Shown here: piece by piece, positions 26,434 to 36,467 of the stretch
How positions within the stretch are numbered: the first letter of the stretch is position 1
How the letters are laid out: every line of letters starts with the position of its first letter
Assembly (NCBI RefSeq): GCF_021049265.1
Contig: NZ_CP088018.1
Coordinates: forward strand, 434,001 to 498,000
Reading direction: 5' to 3'
Source: Ruania suaedae
Lineage (GTDB): Bacteria > Actinomycetota > Actinomycetes > Actinomycetales > Beutenbergiaceae
DNA: 64,000 nt
Program-made: the position numbers and the translations under genes
Notes under the pieces: generated by a model
Databases searched by the model: none
Told to the model about the DNA's origin: nothing
What the model saw: only the letters and a program-made list of their open reading frames with translations

Positions 26434-28743
26434 ATGCTGCAGCTCGGAACATCGAGCCTCGTGATCGTGTCGGTGATCGCTGTCGTCGCCGTGGCCGCAC
26501 TGGTGATCGCCGTGTTCCTGCGGCGGCAGGTGCTGGCCGCCGGTGAGGGCACGCCGGCGATGCAGACGATCGCCACCGCCATCCAGGAAGGCGCGCAGGC
26601 GTACCTGAACCGGCAGTTCCGGACGCTGGCGATCTTCGTCGTCGTGGTCTTCGCCCTGCTGTTCCTGTTGCCGGGGGACGGGGGCGTCAAGCTCGGCCGC
26701 TCGATCGCCTTCCTCGTGGGGGCGGCGTTCTCGGCGGCGATCGGCTACCTCGGGATGTGGCTGGCCACCCGCGCGAACCTGCGCGTGGCCGCCGCCGCGA
26801 CCGGCCCGAACGGTCGCCAGGAAGGGGCCCGGATCGCGTTCCGCACCGGCGGCGTCGTCGGCATGAGCGTGGTGGGCCTGGGCCTGCTGGGCGCGGCCGC
26901 CGTCGTGCTGGTCTACCGCGGCGACGCCCCGGCCGTGTTGGAGGGCTTCGGCTTCGGCGCCGCGCTGCTGGCGATGTTCATGCGGGTGGGTGGTGGCATC
27001 TTCACCAAGGCCGCCGACGTCGGCGCCGACCTGGTGGGCAAGGTCGAGCAGGGCATCCCCGAGGACGACCCGCGCAACGCCGCCACGATCGCCGACAACG
27101 TGGGCGACAACGTCGGTGACTGCGCCGGCATGGCGGCCGACCTGTTCGAGTCCTACGCCGTGACCCTCGTGGCCGCCCTCATCCTCGGCAAGGCCACCAT
27201 GGGTGAGGCCGGCCTGGTGTTCCCGCTCATCGTCACCGCCATCGGTGCGCTGGTCGCGGTGCTCGGCGTGGTGGTCACCAAGGTGCGCGGCAGCGAGTCC
27301 GGGTTGCGCGCCATCTACCGCGGCTTCTATGTCTCCGCGCTCATCGGCGCAGCCCTGGCGGCGGTGGCCGCGTTCGTCTACCTGCCCTCCTCCTTCGCCG
27401 ATCTCACCGGCGTCAGCGAGGCCCTCGCCGACCACACCGGTGACCCCCGCCTGGTGTCCGCGCTCGCCGTGCTGGTGGGCGTGGTGCTCGCCGGTGTCAT
27501 CCTCGCCATCACCGGCTACTTCACCGGCACGACGGCGAAGCCCACCCGCACCGTGGCCGCCGCCTCCCGTACGGGGGCAGCCACCGTGGTCCTGTCCGGT
27601 ATCGGCGTCGGCTTCGAGTCGGCCGTGTGGACCGCCGGGATCATCGCCGCCGCGCTGTGCGGGCTGTTCCTGCTCGCCGGCGGATCGATCTGGCTGGCGC
27701 TGTTCCTCATCGCCCTCGCCGGCTGCGGCCTGCTGACCACGGTCGGGGTGATCGTGGCCATGGACACCTTCGGACCGGTCAGCGACAACGCCCAGGGCAT
27801 CGCGGAGATGTCCGGCGAGGTGGACGAGGAGGGGGCTCAGATCCTCACCGACCTCGACGCCGTCGGCAACACCACCAAGGCCATCACCAAGGGCATCGCG
27901 ATCGCCACCGCCGTGCTGGCCGCCACGGCCCTGTTCGGCTCCTACGGTGACGCCGTCAACATGGCTCTCGCCGAGCTCGGCGAGGGGGCCGCGGCGGCAA
28001 CCGACGGCACGGTCGCGGCGATGCTGAGCTACGAGATCATCAACCCGATCACCCTGGTCGGGGTGATCCTCGGCGGGTCGACCGTCTTCCTGTTCTCCGG
28101 GCTGGCGATCGACGCGGTCACCAGGGCCGCCGGGGCGATCGTGTTCGAGGTGCGCCGCCAGTTCCGCGACTACCCCGGCATCATGACCCGCGAGACCCGC
28201 CCCGACTACGCCCGCGTGGTCGACATCTGCACCAAGGACTCCCTGCGCGAGCTCGCCACCCCCGGGCTGCTGGCGGCCTTTGCGCCGATCGCGGTCGGAT
28301 TCGGGCTCGGGGTCGGCCCGCTCGCCGGATTCCTCGGCGGCGCGATCGGGACCGGCGTGCTGATGGCGGTCTTCCTCGCCAACTCCGGCGGCGCGTGGGA
28401 CAACGCGAAGAAGATCGTCGAGGACGGGCAGTTCGGGGGGAAGAACTCCGAGGCGCACGCCGCCACCGTCATCGGGGACACGATCGGCGACCCGTTCAAG
28501 GACACCGCCGGCCCGGCGATCAACCCGCTGCTGAAGGTGATGAACCTGGTCTCGGTGCTGATCGCACCCGCGGTGGTGATGCTCAGCGTCCCCGAGGACG
28601 CCAACCACATGCTGCGGATCGGGATCGCGCTCGGGGCAGCACTGATCGCGCTGGGCGCGATCGTGGCCGCGAAGCTGCGGGCCGGCAAGCTCGACATCAC
28701 CGACGGGATCGACGAGAAGGAGTCCGTCCGCACCGGCTCCTGA
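26434..28743 (+). CDS. hppA: Membrane-bound proton-pumping pyrophosphatase, K+-independent type
   Basis: A 769-residue polytopic protein with about 16 TM segments. It couples hydrolysis of pyrophosphate to proton export. Catalytic loops are visible as ADVGADLVGKVEQGIPEDDPRN near 195-215 and GDTIGDPFKDTAGPAIN near 685-700. In GNTTKAITKG the Lys is residue 482; a Lys at this position (instead of Ala) marks the K+-independent class. The start ATG at 26434 follows GAGGAGG. A TACACT hexamer at about 26372-26377 is a likely -10. Confidence 0.95.
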   Translation: MLQLGTSSLVIVSVIAVVAVAALVIAVFLRRQVLAAGEGTPAMQTIATAIQEGAQAYLNRQFRTLAIFVVVVFALLFLLPGDGGVKLGRSIAFLVGAAFSAAIGYLGMWLATRANLRVAAAATGPNGRQEGARIAFRTGGVVGMSVVGLGLLGAAAVVLVYRGDAPAVLEGFGFGAALLAMFMRVGGGIFTKAADVGADLVGKVEQGIPEDDPRNAATIADNVGDNVGDCAGMAADLFESYAVTLVAALILGKATMGEAGLVFPLIVTAIGALVAVLGVVVTKVRGSESGLRAIYRGFYVSALIGAALAAVAAFVYLPSSFADLTGVSEALADHTGDPRLVSALAVLVGVVLAGVILAITGYFTGTTAKPTRTVAAASRTGAATVVLSGIGVGFESAVWTAGIIAAALCGLFLLAGGSIWLALFLIALAGCGLLTTVGVIVAMDTFGPVSDNAQGIAEMSGEVDEEGAQILTDLDAVGNTTKAITKGIAIATAVLAATALFGSYGDAVNMALAELGEGAAAATDGTVAAMLSYEIINPITLVGVILGGSTVFLFSGLAIDAVTRAAGAIVFEVRRQFRDYPGIMTRETRPDYARVVDICTKDSLRELATPGLLAAFAPIAVGFGLGVGPLAGFLGGAIGTGVLMAVFLANSGGAWDNAKKIVEDGQFGGKNSEAHAATVIGDTIGDPFKDTAGPAINPLLKVMNLVSVLIAPAVVMLSVPEDANHMLRIGIALGAALIALGAIVAAKLRAGKLDITDGIDEKESVRTGS

Positions 28744-28850
28744 CCCGCTGCGTGACGGGAGCGACACGGATGCGTAGGTCTGCGGCAGCATGGGCCCGCA
28801 GACCACGTACTCGTGTCGCCACCGTCAGGCGCTCGGCTTAGCATCGTCAG

Positions 28851-29675
28851 ATGGCTACCGCCCGCACCTACCCCGGCCCCGCCCGCACCGCACTGGTCAC
28901 CGGCGCCTCCCGCGGCATCGGCCGCCACCTGGCTGTCGGCCTGGCCGCCGCGGGCCTGGACGTGGCCCTGCTCGCCCGCGACTCCGCCCTGCTGCAGGAG
29001 GTCGCCGGGGAGGTCACCGGCCACGGCCGCCGGGCGGTCGTCCTGACGGCGGACGTCACCGACGCCGAGGCTGTCACCGAGGCGGTCGCCACGGCCGAGC
29101 GTGAGCTCGGCTCGATCGACCTGCTCGTCAACAACGCCGGCCTGGCCGACGCCGAGGTGCCGCTGTGGGAGGCCGATCCCGAGCAGGTCAAGCAGGTCAT
29201 CGACGTCAACGTCTACGGCGCGTTCCTGCTCGCCCGCGCCGTGGCCTCCGGGATGCTGGCCCGCGGCGGCGGCCGGGTCGTCGACATCAGTTCCGGGGCG
29301 GGAGTGCGCGACAAGGACGTGATGGCGGGCTACAACATCGCCAAGACGGCGCTGTTCCGCATCGGCGGCGGCCTGCACGAGGCCGGGTACGAGCGCGGAC
29401 TGCGCGCCTTCGAGGTGGCCCCCGGAGTGGTCGCCACCGATATGACCGCCGGGATGGCCGCCCACGCCGACCGCACCGACTGGACGCCCCCGGAGGCCGT
29501 GACCGAGATCGTCGCCGAGGTGGCCACCGGCGGACTCGACCCCCTCTCCGGCTGCTACCTGCGCGCCGGCACCGACACCATCGAGGACCTGCGTGCCCGC
29601 GCCGCCGCGGCCGGTGACAGTGCCTCCACCGGCCGCCGGCTCATCGTCAGCGAGTGGGAGGTTCCGGCGCGCTGA
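28851..29675 (+). CDS. Short-chain dehydrogenase/reductase
   Basis: A 274-residue classical SDR with a Rossmann fold. The cofactor motif TGASRGIGR is at residues 19-27, NNAG near 93 and the catalytic Ser-Tyr-Lys in DISSGAG, then YNIAK near 162-166. The short acidic residue pattern after strand 2 does not decide clearly between NAD and NADP. Substrate unknown. The 3' end overlaps the convergent MFS gene by 29 bases. Confidence 0.88.
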   Translation: MATARTYPGPARTALVTGASRGIGRHLAVGLAAAGLDVALLARDSALLQEVAGEVTGHGRRAVVLTADVTDAEAVTEAVATAERELGSIDLLVNNAGLADAEVPLWEADPEQVKQVIDVNVYGAFLLARAVASGMLARGGGRVVDISSGAGVRDKDVMAGYNIAKTALFRIGGGLHEAGYERGLRAFEVAPGVVATDMTAGMAAHADRTDWTPPEAVTEIVAEVATGGLDPLSGCYLRAGTDTIEDLRARAAAAGDSASTGRRLIVSEWEVPAR

Positions 29676-31032
29676 CCTGCTCCGCTGCGCCGCCGAGCAC
29701 CGAATCGGCGTGGTCGTGCGGCTTCACCCGCCACAGCAGCGCCAGCCCCACCAGCAGCACCAGCACGATGCCGAGGATGCCCCAATACTGGGCCTGCGCC
29801 GCGGTGGCCACCCCGGTGACCGCCAGCCCCAGGGAGATGGCGAGGGTCCACATGCCGGGGGCGAGGAAGCTCACGGCCCGTCCGGTCGTGGCGTAGAGGC
29901 CGAACACCTCACCCTCGCGGCCGGCCGGGATGAGCCGGGCGAGGAAGGTGCGCGAGGCCGTCTGCGCCGGTCCGACGAAAGCGGCCAGCGCCAGGCCGCA
30001 CGTCCAGAACACGGTGCGGCCGCCGTCGTGCAGGAAGAAGATGAGCAGGCCCATGATCACCATCGCGATCAGCGAGGCCATGATCACCCGCTTGGGGCCG
30101 ACGGCATCGTCGATGCGGCCGGCGATGATCGTGGCGATCCCGGCGACCACGTTGGCGACCACCCCGAAGATGATCACGTCGCCGGCGGAGAAGCCGAAGG
30201 TGCCCGCCGCGATCACGCCCCCGAAGGTGAACACCCCGGCCAGGCCGTCCCGGAACACCGCCGAGGCCAGCAGGAAGTAGACCGTGTTGTGGTCGGCGCG
30301 CCACAGGTCGCGGATCGTGCCGAGGAGGAGCCGGTAGGACTCGATGAGCCCGGCGCGTGCTCCCTTCTGCTCACGCCGGGGCCCGTCCCGGACCGTCAGC
30401 AGCAGGGGGATCGAGAACAGCAGCGTCCAGCCTGCGCACAGCAACATGCTCACCCGGACGTCCATGCCGTTCTCGCCGGTGATCCCGAACAGGCCGACAT
30501 CGGGCTGGATGAAACCGAGGTAGACCACGAGCAGCAGGACGATGCCGCCGAGGTAGCCCATGCCCCAGCCGATCCCGGAGACCCGGCCGACGGTGCGCGG
30601 CGTCGAGACGTCGGCGAGCATGGCGTTGTAGTTCACGCCGGCGAACTCGAAGGCGATGTTCCCGGCGGCGAGCAGCACCAGGCCCAGCCACAGGTACTCC
30701 GCGGAGGGCTGGACGAAGAACAGCGACGCCGAGGCGGCGATCACCAGGGCGGTGTTCACCCCGAGCCAGAGGGTGCGCCGACCGGAGCGGTCTGCGCGCT
30801 GGCCGGTCACCGGTGCCAGCACGGCGATCAGGAAGCCGGCGATCGCCAGCGCCGTGCCGAGGCTGCGGTCGGCCTCCGGCCCGAACGCGTCCGAGGTGAG
30901 ATAGACGGTGAACACGAAGGTGGTGATCACCGCGTTGAACGCCGCCGACCCCCAGTCCCACAGCGACCACGCCAGCACCGGCCAGGTGAGGGTGCGGTCC
31001 GTCGTGGCCCGCGGCGAGGGAATGTTCGTCAT
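29647..31032 (-). CDS. MFS transporter, UMF1 (Atg22-like) family
   Basis: A 461-residue protein with 12 hydrophobic segments. The N-terminal ARNASLWDWG-like block (here LAWSLWDWGSAAFNAVITTF) and the central long hydrophilic loop (about 210-245) are characteristic of the UMF1/Atg22 family. Yeast Atg22 exports amino acids from the vacuole; bacterial substrates are unknown. I chose the ATG at 31032; the ORF extends upstream but that part lies in the divergent promoter region. Confidence 0.85.
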   Translation of the reverse strand: MTNIPSPRATTDRTLTWPVLAWSLWDWGSAAFNAVITTFVFTVYLTSDAFGPEADRSLGTALAIAGFLIAVLAPVTGQRADRSGRRTLWLGVNTALVIAASASLFFVQPSAEYLWLGLVLLAAGNIAFEFAGVNYNAMLADVSTPRTVGRVSGIGWGMGYLGGIVLLLVVYLGFIQPDVGLFGITGENGMDVRVSMLLCAGWTLLFSIPLLLTVRDGPRREQKGARAGLIESYRLLLGTIRDLWRADHNTVYFLLASAVFRDGLAGVFTFGGVIAAGTFGFSAGDVIIFGVVANVVAGIATIIAGRIDDAVGPKRVIMASLIAMVIMGLLIFFLHDGGRTVFWTCGLALAAFVGPAQTASRTFLARLIPAGREGEVFGLYATTGRAVSFLAPGMWTLAISLGLAVTGVATAAQAQYWGILGIVLVLLVGLALLWRVKPHDHADSVLGGAAEQVSAPEPPTR

Positions 31033-31120
31033 GGCGGACACTCTGGCACTCCTGGGTGGCCAGTGGGTGGACAGACACTGAACCGATGATCGCGCCCGCC
31101 CACCGATAGGGTCGGCGACC

Positions 31121-32638
31121 ATGCCCGATCACGCCCTCGCCGCACCCCTGCGGTTCGACCTGGACGCCGCCGACTACTCGGTGGACAGGCTGGCCGAGCT
31201 CCTCGGGCCGGTCCCGCTGGCGGCGCTGGCCCGGGGGCAGGTGGTGCCCGCGGTCCGTGCGGCGCGCGCGGCCGGCGCCGATCCCGCCGCACTGCTCGCC
31301 CGCCTGTTCATCCTGGGCGACGCCCTCTCGCCGGCGGAGGCGGACGCGGCGCTGCCACGGGTCGGCGTCGATCGCGGGCAGCGGGCCGGTCTCCTGCACG
31401 CCGGGGCGGGCGGTGTGCGCGGTGCCCTCGACCTGCGGCCCATCGACACCGCGGCGGGCGAGTTCCACCTGGCCGCCGACCTGGGGGAGTCGACCACCGG
31501 GCAGGCGGTCGAGGCCGGGCACGTGCTCGGGCTGGGCGGTGCCTCCCGCACGCTGGCCGAGCTCACCGTGCGCCGGCCGGTCGGCCGCGCGCTCGACCTG
31601 GGGACCGGGTGCGGGATCCAGGCGCTGAACGTCGCCCCGTTCGCCGATCGCGTCGTGGCCACCGATGTCTCCGCCCGCGCGCTGCAGTTCGCGCGGTTCA
31701 ACGCGGCCCTGGGCGGCGTCGAGCTCGACCTGCGCGAGGGCTCGATGCTCGAACCGGTGGCCGGGGAGCGCTTCGACCTCGTGGTCTCCAACCCGCCGTT
31801 CGTCATCACCCCGCGCGGGGCCGGCCTGACCGAGTACACCTACCGCGACGGCGGGCGCCGCGGCGACGATCTGGTGCGCGAGCTGGTCACCGGGGTGGCA
31901 GACGTGCTGGCCCCCGGCGGGATCGCCCAGCTGCTCGGCAACTGGGAGGTCCACACCGGCGAGGAGCCGTTCGACCGGATCCAGCAGTGGCTCGCCGACT
32001 CCGGGCTGGACGGATGGGTGGTCCAGCGCGAGAGCGCCGACCCGGCCGAGTACGCCGAGACCTGGCTGCGCGACGGCGGCCTCACCCCCGACCGCGACCG
32101 TGCGGCCTGGGAGCGTGGGTACGCCGCCTGGCTGGCGGACTTCGAGGCCAGGGGGGTGGCCGCCGTCGGGTTCGGCTACCTCACCCTGCACCGCCCGCAC
32201 GAGCCGGGCGAGCGGGCCTGGCACCGGGTGGAGGAGATCACCGGCACCCTGCCCGGGGCGAGCACCGGCGGGCTGTGGCCGGCGATCGCGGCCACGCTGG
32301 CAGCCAAGGACCGGCTCGCCGCGATGCCGGACGCCGACCTCGCCCACCAGGCGCTCACCGTGGCCGCCGACGTCACCGAGGAGCGGCACTACCGCCCCGG
32401 ATCGGCCGACCCGCAGGTGATCGTGCTGCGCCAGGGCGGCGGGTTCGGACGGACCGTCCGCGCCGACACCGCGCTGGCCGCGATGGTGGGCACCAGCGAC
32501 GGCGACCTCACCGTGGCCCAGATCGCAGCGGGTGTCGCAGCACTCACCGGCACCGACCGCGATGCGGTGCTGGACTCGGTGCTGCCGGACGTGCGTGGTC
32601 TGCTCACCGACGGCCTGCTGAGCCTGCCCGGGGTCTGA
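31121..32638 (+). CDS. Class I SAM-dependent methyltransferase with DUF7059-like N-terminus
   Basis: A 505-residue protein. The N-terminal helical region (1-130) precedes a methyltransferase domain with motif I ALDLGTGCGIQAL near residue 153 and NPPF near 222. An NPPF/NPPY motif marks enzymes that methylate amide or amino nitrogens, such as PrmC or RlmG. The C-terminal region resembles a winged helix. It probably acts on rRNA or a translation factor; this is inference. It is divergent from the MFS gene and has an ATG at 31121. Confidence 0.82.
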   Translation: MPDHALAAPLRFDLDAADYSVDRLAELLGPVPLAALARGQVVPAVRAARAAGADPAALLARLFILGDALSPAEADAALPRVGVDRGQRAGLLHAGAGGVRGALDLRPIDTAAGEFHLAADLGESTTGQAVEAGHVLGLGGASRTLAELTVRRPVGRALDLGTGCGIQALNVAPFADRVVATDVSARALQFARFNAALGGVELDLREGSMLEPVAGERFDLVVSNPPFVITPRGAGLTEYTYRDGGRRGDDLVRELVTGVADVLAPGGIAQLLGNWEVHTGEEPFDRIQQWLADSGLDGWVVQRESADPAEYAETWLRDGGLTPDRDRAAWERGYAAWLADFEARGVAAVGFGYLTLHRPHEPGERAWHRVEEITGTLPGASTGGLWPAIAATLAAKDRLAAMPDADLAHQALTVAADVTEERHYRPGSADPQVIVLRQGGGFGRTVRADTALAAMVGTSDGDLTVAQIAAGVAALTGTDRDAVLDSVLPDVRGLLTDGLLSLPGV

Positions 32639-32695
32639 CCGCTCCGGCGTGGCCTGCCAGCGATCTCCCAGCATCGCGGCCTACCGTGCACCATC

Positions 32696-33616
32696 ATGAC
32701 CACGATGACTCCCGCGCACCCGCCCCGGGCGGTGCCCCCGGCGCCGCGCCCCGGTCGTGCTCGCCTGCGTGGAGCCGCGGCGCCCCTGCTGGGCGCGGCG
32801 GTCAGCGCGGCGGCCGTGATCGCGTTGTGGCGGATCTTCGTGACGACCGCGCGCGGGCAGCAGCTCGATGACGTGGCCGCCCTCGGTGCGGCATTCGGGC
32901 GGGACACCCTCGAACCGCTGCTGACTCCGGTGCTGACCATCGTCTCGGTGCCCTTCGTCGCGCTGGCGGTGCTCGCCGCCGCGACCGGCGCGGTCCTGCA
33001 GCGACGGCCGGCGATCGCCGTCGGGGCGGCGGCCGTGCTGGGCGGGTCCAACCTCACCACCCAGGTGCTCAAGGAGCTGCTCGAGCGGCCCGACCTGGGC
33101 GTGACCTACGCCCTCGGCAACTCGCTGCCCTCGGGGCACACCACGGTCGCGGCGTCCGTGGCGGCAGCAGCCCTGCTGATCGCGCCGCGCCGCTGGCGGG
33201 GGCCGGTCGCCGTCGCGGGGGTGGGCTACGCCGCGTTGACGGGCCTGGCCACCCTGGTGGGTGGGTGGCACCGCCCCTCGGACGTGGTCGCCGCCTACCT
33301 GGTCGTGGCGCTCTGGTACTTCCTGGTGGAAGCCGCACGCCAGCTGCCCGCCCGGGCGGCGCTGCCGCGCGGCTACCGCCCCGCCCCGCGGGTGAATGCC
33401 GCGACCGTCCTTCTCGCACTGGCGGCGGCCGCCACGGTGCTGGCCCTCGTGCTCGGCGCCTGGGTGGCCAGCACGCTGCCGCCCGTGGGCACCGAGGTCG
33501 CATCGACGAGCCCGACGACCACCGCGGCCTACGCCGCGGGTAGTCTCGTGGTGATCTCGACCGCCTGCTTGACCACGGCTGGCATGCTCGTGATGCGTCC
33601 CTACCGCCGCGACTGA
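32696..33616 (+). CDS. PAP2-family membrane phosphatase
   Basis: A 306-residue protein with about six TM segments. The three phosphatase motifs are visible: KELLERPDL (motif 1, Lys and Arg), PSGH near 146 (motif 2) and GGWHRPSDVVAAY (motif 3, His and Asp). Typical substrates are undecaprenyl pyrophosphate, phosphatidate or phosphatidylglycerol phosphate. The active site faces outward. The exact substrate cannot be deduced. A GCACCGCGCGGTGC palindrome at 33638-33651 follows as a possible terminator. Confidence 0.87.
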   Translation: MTTMTPAHPPRAVPPAPRPGRARLRGAAAPLLGAAVSAAAVIALWRIFVTTARGQQLDDVAALGAAFGRDTLEPLLTPVLTIVSVPFVALAVLAAATGAVLQRRPAIAVGAAAVLGGSNLTTQVLKELLERPDLGVTYALGNSLPSGHTTVAASVAAAALLIAPRRWRGPVAVAGVGYAALTGLATLVGGWHRPSDVVAAYLVVALWYFLVEAARQLPARAALPRGYRPAPRVNAATVLLALAAAATVLALVLGAWVASTLPPVGTEVASTSPTTTAAYAAGSLVVISTACLTTAGMLVMRPYRRD

Positions 33617-33637
33617 CCGCTCCGGAAGGGCGCCCGT

Positions 33638-33651
33638 GCACCGCGCGGTGC
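33638..33651. terminator. Palindromic hairpin after the PAP2 gene
   Basis: A 14-base perfect palindrome 22 bases after the PAP2 stop and about 90 bases before topA. It could form a short hairpin terminator; no U tract follows. Confidence 0.4.
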
Positions 33652-33740
33652 GGCATCACGTCGGTGCACGTTGTACCGTCGCACCTCGAGAGCACCTGTG
33701 ACCAGGGTGCGCACTCCGCCCCGAACGAAGGAAGGTCCGC

Positions 33741-36464
33741 GTGACCGCAACGGCCCGCAAGCTTGTGATCGTGGAGTCCCCGGCGAAGGCCCGCACGATC
33801 GCCGGGTACCTGGGGTCCGGCTTCGACGTCGAGGCCAGCGTGGGTCACATCCGCGATCTCGCCCAGCCCTCCGAGCTGCCGGCCGAGATGAAGAAGGGGC
33901 CGTACAAGAAGTTCGCCATCGACGTCGAGAACGGCTTCGACCCCTACTACGTGGTGGACGCGGACAAGAAGAAGAAGGTCACCGAGCTCAAGAAGCTGCT
34001 CAAGGAGGCCGACGAGCTCTATCTGGCCACCGATGAGGACCGCGAGGGCGAGGCGATCGCCTGGCACCTGCTGGAGGTCCTGCAGCCGAAGGTGCCGGTC
34101 AAGCGGATGGTCTTCCACGAGATCACGCGGGAGGCGATCCAGCGGGCGCTGGAGGCCACGCGGGATCTGGACACCCGGCTTGTCGACGCACAGGAGACGC
34201 GCCGGCTGCTGGACCGCCTCTACGGCTACGAGGTCTCGCCGGTGCTGTGGCGCAAGGTGCGCCAGGGACTGAGCGCCGGGCGCGTGCAGTCGGTGGCCAC
34301 CCGCATGGTGGTCGACCGTGAGCGCGAGCGGATGGCGTTCCGATCCGCTGAGTACTGGGACGTCAAGGGCAGCTTCACCGGCGGTCGCGGGGCCACCGAG
34401 GGCACCACCTTCGGGGCCCGGCTGGTCGCCGTGGACGGCGCCCGCGTGGCCACCGGCAAGGACTTCCGCGACGACGCCACCTTGAAGTCCGCGAAGACCC
34501 TGCACCTGGACGAGGCTGCTGCGCACGGTCTGGTCTCTGCGCTGGAGGGAGCCGACGTCACGGTCTCCTCGGTGGAGGAGAAGCCCTACACCCGCCGTCC
34601 GGCGGCCCCGTTCACCACCTCCACCCTGCAGCAGGAAGCCTCCCGCAAGCTGCGGATGAACGCCCGGGCTGCGATGCGCACGGCCCAGACGCTGTACGAG
34701 AACGGCTACATCACGTACATGCGGACCGACTCGGTCGCCCTGTCCGGCCAGGCGATCGACGCCGCCCGCCGGCAGGCCACCGAGCTGTACGGCGCCGACT
34801 TCATCCCGGCCAAGCCGCGCGTCTACGCCGGCAAGTCCAAGGGCGCGCAGGAGGCGCACGAGGCCATCCGGCCCTCCGGGGACTCCTTCCGTACCCCGGC
34901 ACAGGTCTCCGGCGCGCTCAGCGGGGACGAGTTCCGCCTGTACGAGCTGATCTGGAAGCGCACCGTCGCCTCGCAGATGGCCGATGCGAAGGGCTCGACG
35001 GCGTCCGTGCGGCTGCAGGGGACCGCCTCCGACGGCCGCGTGGCCGAGTTCGCGGCCTCCGGCACGGTGATCACCTTCCGCGGATTCCTCGCCGCGTACG
35101 AGGAGGGGCGCGACGTCGACCGGTACGGCGAGAGCGAGGGCGGCTCCGGCAAGGAGGCGCGCCTGCCGGATCTGCAGACCGGTGACGACGTGGCCACCGA
35201 GGAGCTCGTGGCCGAGGGGCACGAGACCTCCCCGCCGCCGCGGTTCACCGAGGCGAGCCTGGTCAAGGCGCTGGAGGAGCGCGGCATCGGCCGCCCCTCG
35301 ACCTACGCCGCCACGATCTCGGTGATCACCGATCGCGGGTACGTGCTGCGCCGCGGCCAGGCGCTGGTGCCCAGCTGGTTGGCGTTCTCGGTGATCCGGC
35401 TGCTGGAGGAGCACTTCCCGAAGCTGATCGACTATGACTTCACCGCCGAGATGGAGTCCGACCTGGACCGCATCGCCGCCGGGGACGCGGACCGGGTGGA
35501 CTGGCTCGCCGGGTTCTACTTCGGACGGGACGGTGCCGAAGGCCTGAAGAACCTGGTAGAGGACCTCGGCGACATCGACGCCCGGGAGATCAACTCGATC
35601 GCCATCGCCGAGGGCATCACCCTGCGGGTGGGGCGCTACGGCCCCTACCTGGAGGGAGCGCCGTCGGAGGAGGGCGGCCAGGCACGGCGGGCCTCGGTGC
35701 CCGACGACATCGCGCCCGACGAGCTGACCGCGGCGAAGGCGGAGGAGCTGTTCGCCGCGAGCGCCGAGGACGGGCGCGAGCTCGGGACCGACCCCGAGAC
35801 CGGGCACACCATCATCGTCAAGAACGGCCGCTACGGGCCGTACGTGACCGAGGTGCTGCCCGAGCCGGAGAGCTCCGAGGAGCCGGCGAAGGGCAAGAAG
35901 AAGCCCGCCAAGCCCAAGCCGCGCACGGCCTCGCTGTTCAAGGACATGGACCTGTCCACCGTCGAGCTGCAGTCCGCGCTCACGCTGCTCTCGCTGCCAC
36001 GCGTGGTGGGCACCGACCCCGAGTCCGGGGACGAGATCACCGCGCAGAACGGGCGCTACGGGCCGTACCTGAAGAAGGGCACCGACTCCCGGTCGCTGAC
36101 CACCGAGGACCAGATCTTCACCATCACCCTGGCCGAGGCGCTGGAGATCTACGCCCAGCCCAAGCGCGGCCGGGGTGCCACGGCGGCCAAGCCGCTGAAG
36201 GAGCTCGGCGAGGATCCGGCCACCAAGAAAGAGGTCGTGGTCAAGGACGGGCGGTTCGGCCCGTACGTGACCGACGGCGAGACGAACGCCACGCTGCGCG
36301 CGGCCGACTCGGTGGACACGATCACCGCTGACCGGGCCTTCGAGCTGCTGGCCGAGAAGCGGGCCAAGGGCCCGGCCAAGAAGAAGGCACCGGCACGTAA
36401 GCCGGCCGCGAAGAAGGCACCGGCCAAGAAGGCACCCGCGAAGAAGGCCGCGACCAAGAAGTAG
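33741..36464 (+). CDS. topA: DNA topoisomerase I (type IA)
   Basis: A 907-residue type IA topoisomerase, which relaxes negative supercoils. TOPRIM motifs are IVESPAKARTI near residue 9-19 and TDEDREGEAIAWHL near 97-110. The catalytic Tyr326 sits in GYITYMRTDS. The C-terminal part carries four TOPO_C repeats (each with the NGRYGPY or DGRFGPY motif) in place of zinc fingers. A Lys/Ala/Pro-rich basic tail (about 877-907) ends the protein, as in other actinobacterial TopA where it adds processivity. The start is GTG at 33741 after GAAGGAAGG. Confidence 0.97.
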   Translation: MTATARKLVIVESPAKARTIAGYLGSGFDVEASVGHIRDLAQPSELPAEMKKGPYKKFAIDVENGFDPYYVVDADKKKKVTELKKLLKEADELYLATDEDREGEAIAWHLLEVLQPKVPVKRMVFHEITREAIQRALEATRDLDTRLVDAQETRRLLDRLYGYEVSPVLWRKVRQGLSAGRVQSVATRMVVDRERERMAFRSAEYWDVKGSFTGGRGATEGTTFGARLVAVDGARVATGKDFRDDATLKSAKTLHLDEAAAHGLVSALEGADVTVSSVEEKPYTRRPAAPFTTSTLQQEASRKLRMNARAAMRTAQTLYENGYITYMRTDSVALSGQAIDAARRQATELYGADFIPAKPRVYAGKSKGAQEAHEAIRPSGDSFRTPAQVSGALSGDEFRLYELIWKRTVASQMADAKGSTASVRLQGTASDGRVAEFAASGTVITFRGFLAAYEEGRDVDRYGESEGGSGKEARLPDLQTGDDVATEELVAEGHETSPPPRFTEASLVKALEERGIGRPSTYAATISVITDRGYVLRRGQALVPSWLAFSVIRLLEEHFPKLIDYDFTAEMESDLDRIAAGDADRVDWLAGFYFGRDGAEGLKNLVEDLGDIDAREINSIAIAEGITLRVGRYGPYLEGAPSEEGGQARRASVPDDIAPDELTAAKAEELFAASAEDGRELGTDPETGHTIIVKNGRYGPYVTEVLPEPESSEEPAKGKKKPAKPKPRTASLFKDMDLSTVELQSALTLLSLPRVVGTDPESGDEITAQNGRYGPYLKKGTDSRSLTTEDQIFTITLAEALEIYAQPKRGRGATAAKPLKELGEDPATKKEVVVKDGRFGPYVTDGETNATLRAADSVDTITADRAFELLAEKRAKGPAKKKAPARKPAAKKAPAKKAPAKKAATKK

Positions 36465-36467
36465 CGC

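Noticed and set aside
26359-28806. 815-codon minus-strand frame opposite hppA
   Set aside because: Low-complexity shadow frame rich in His, Gly, Asp and Gln; hppA is unmistakable on the other strand.
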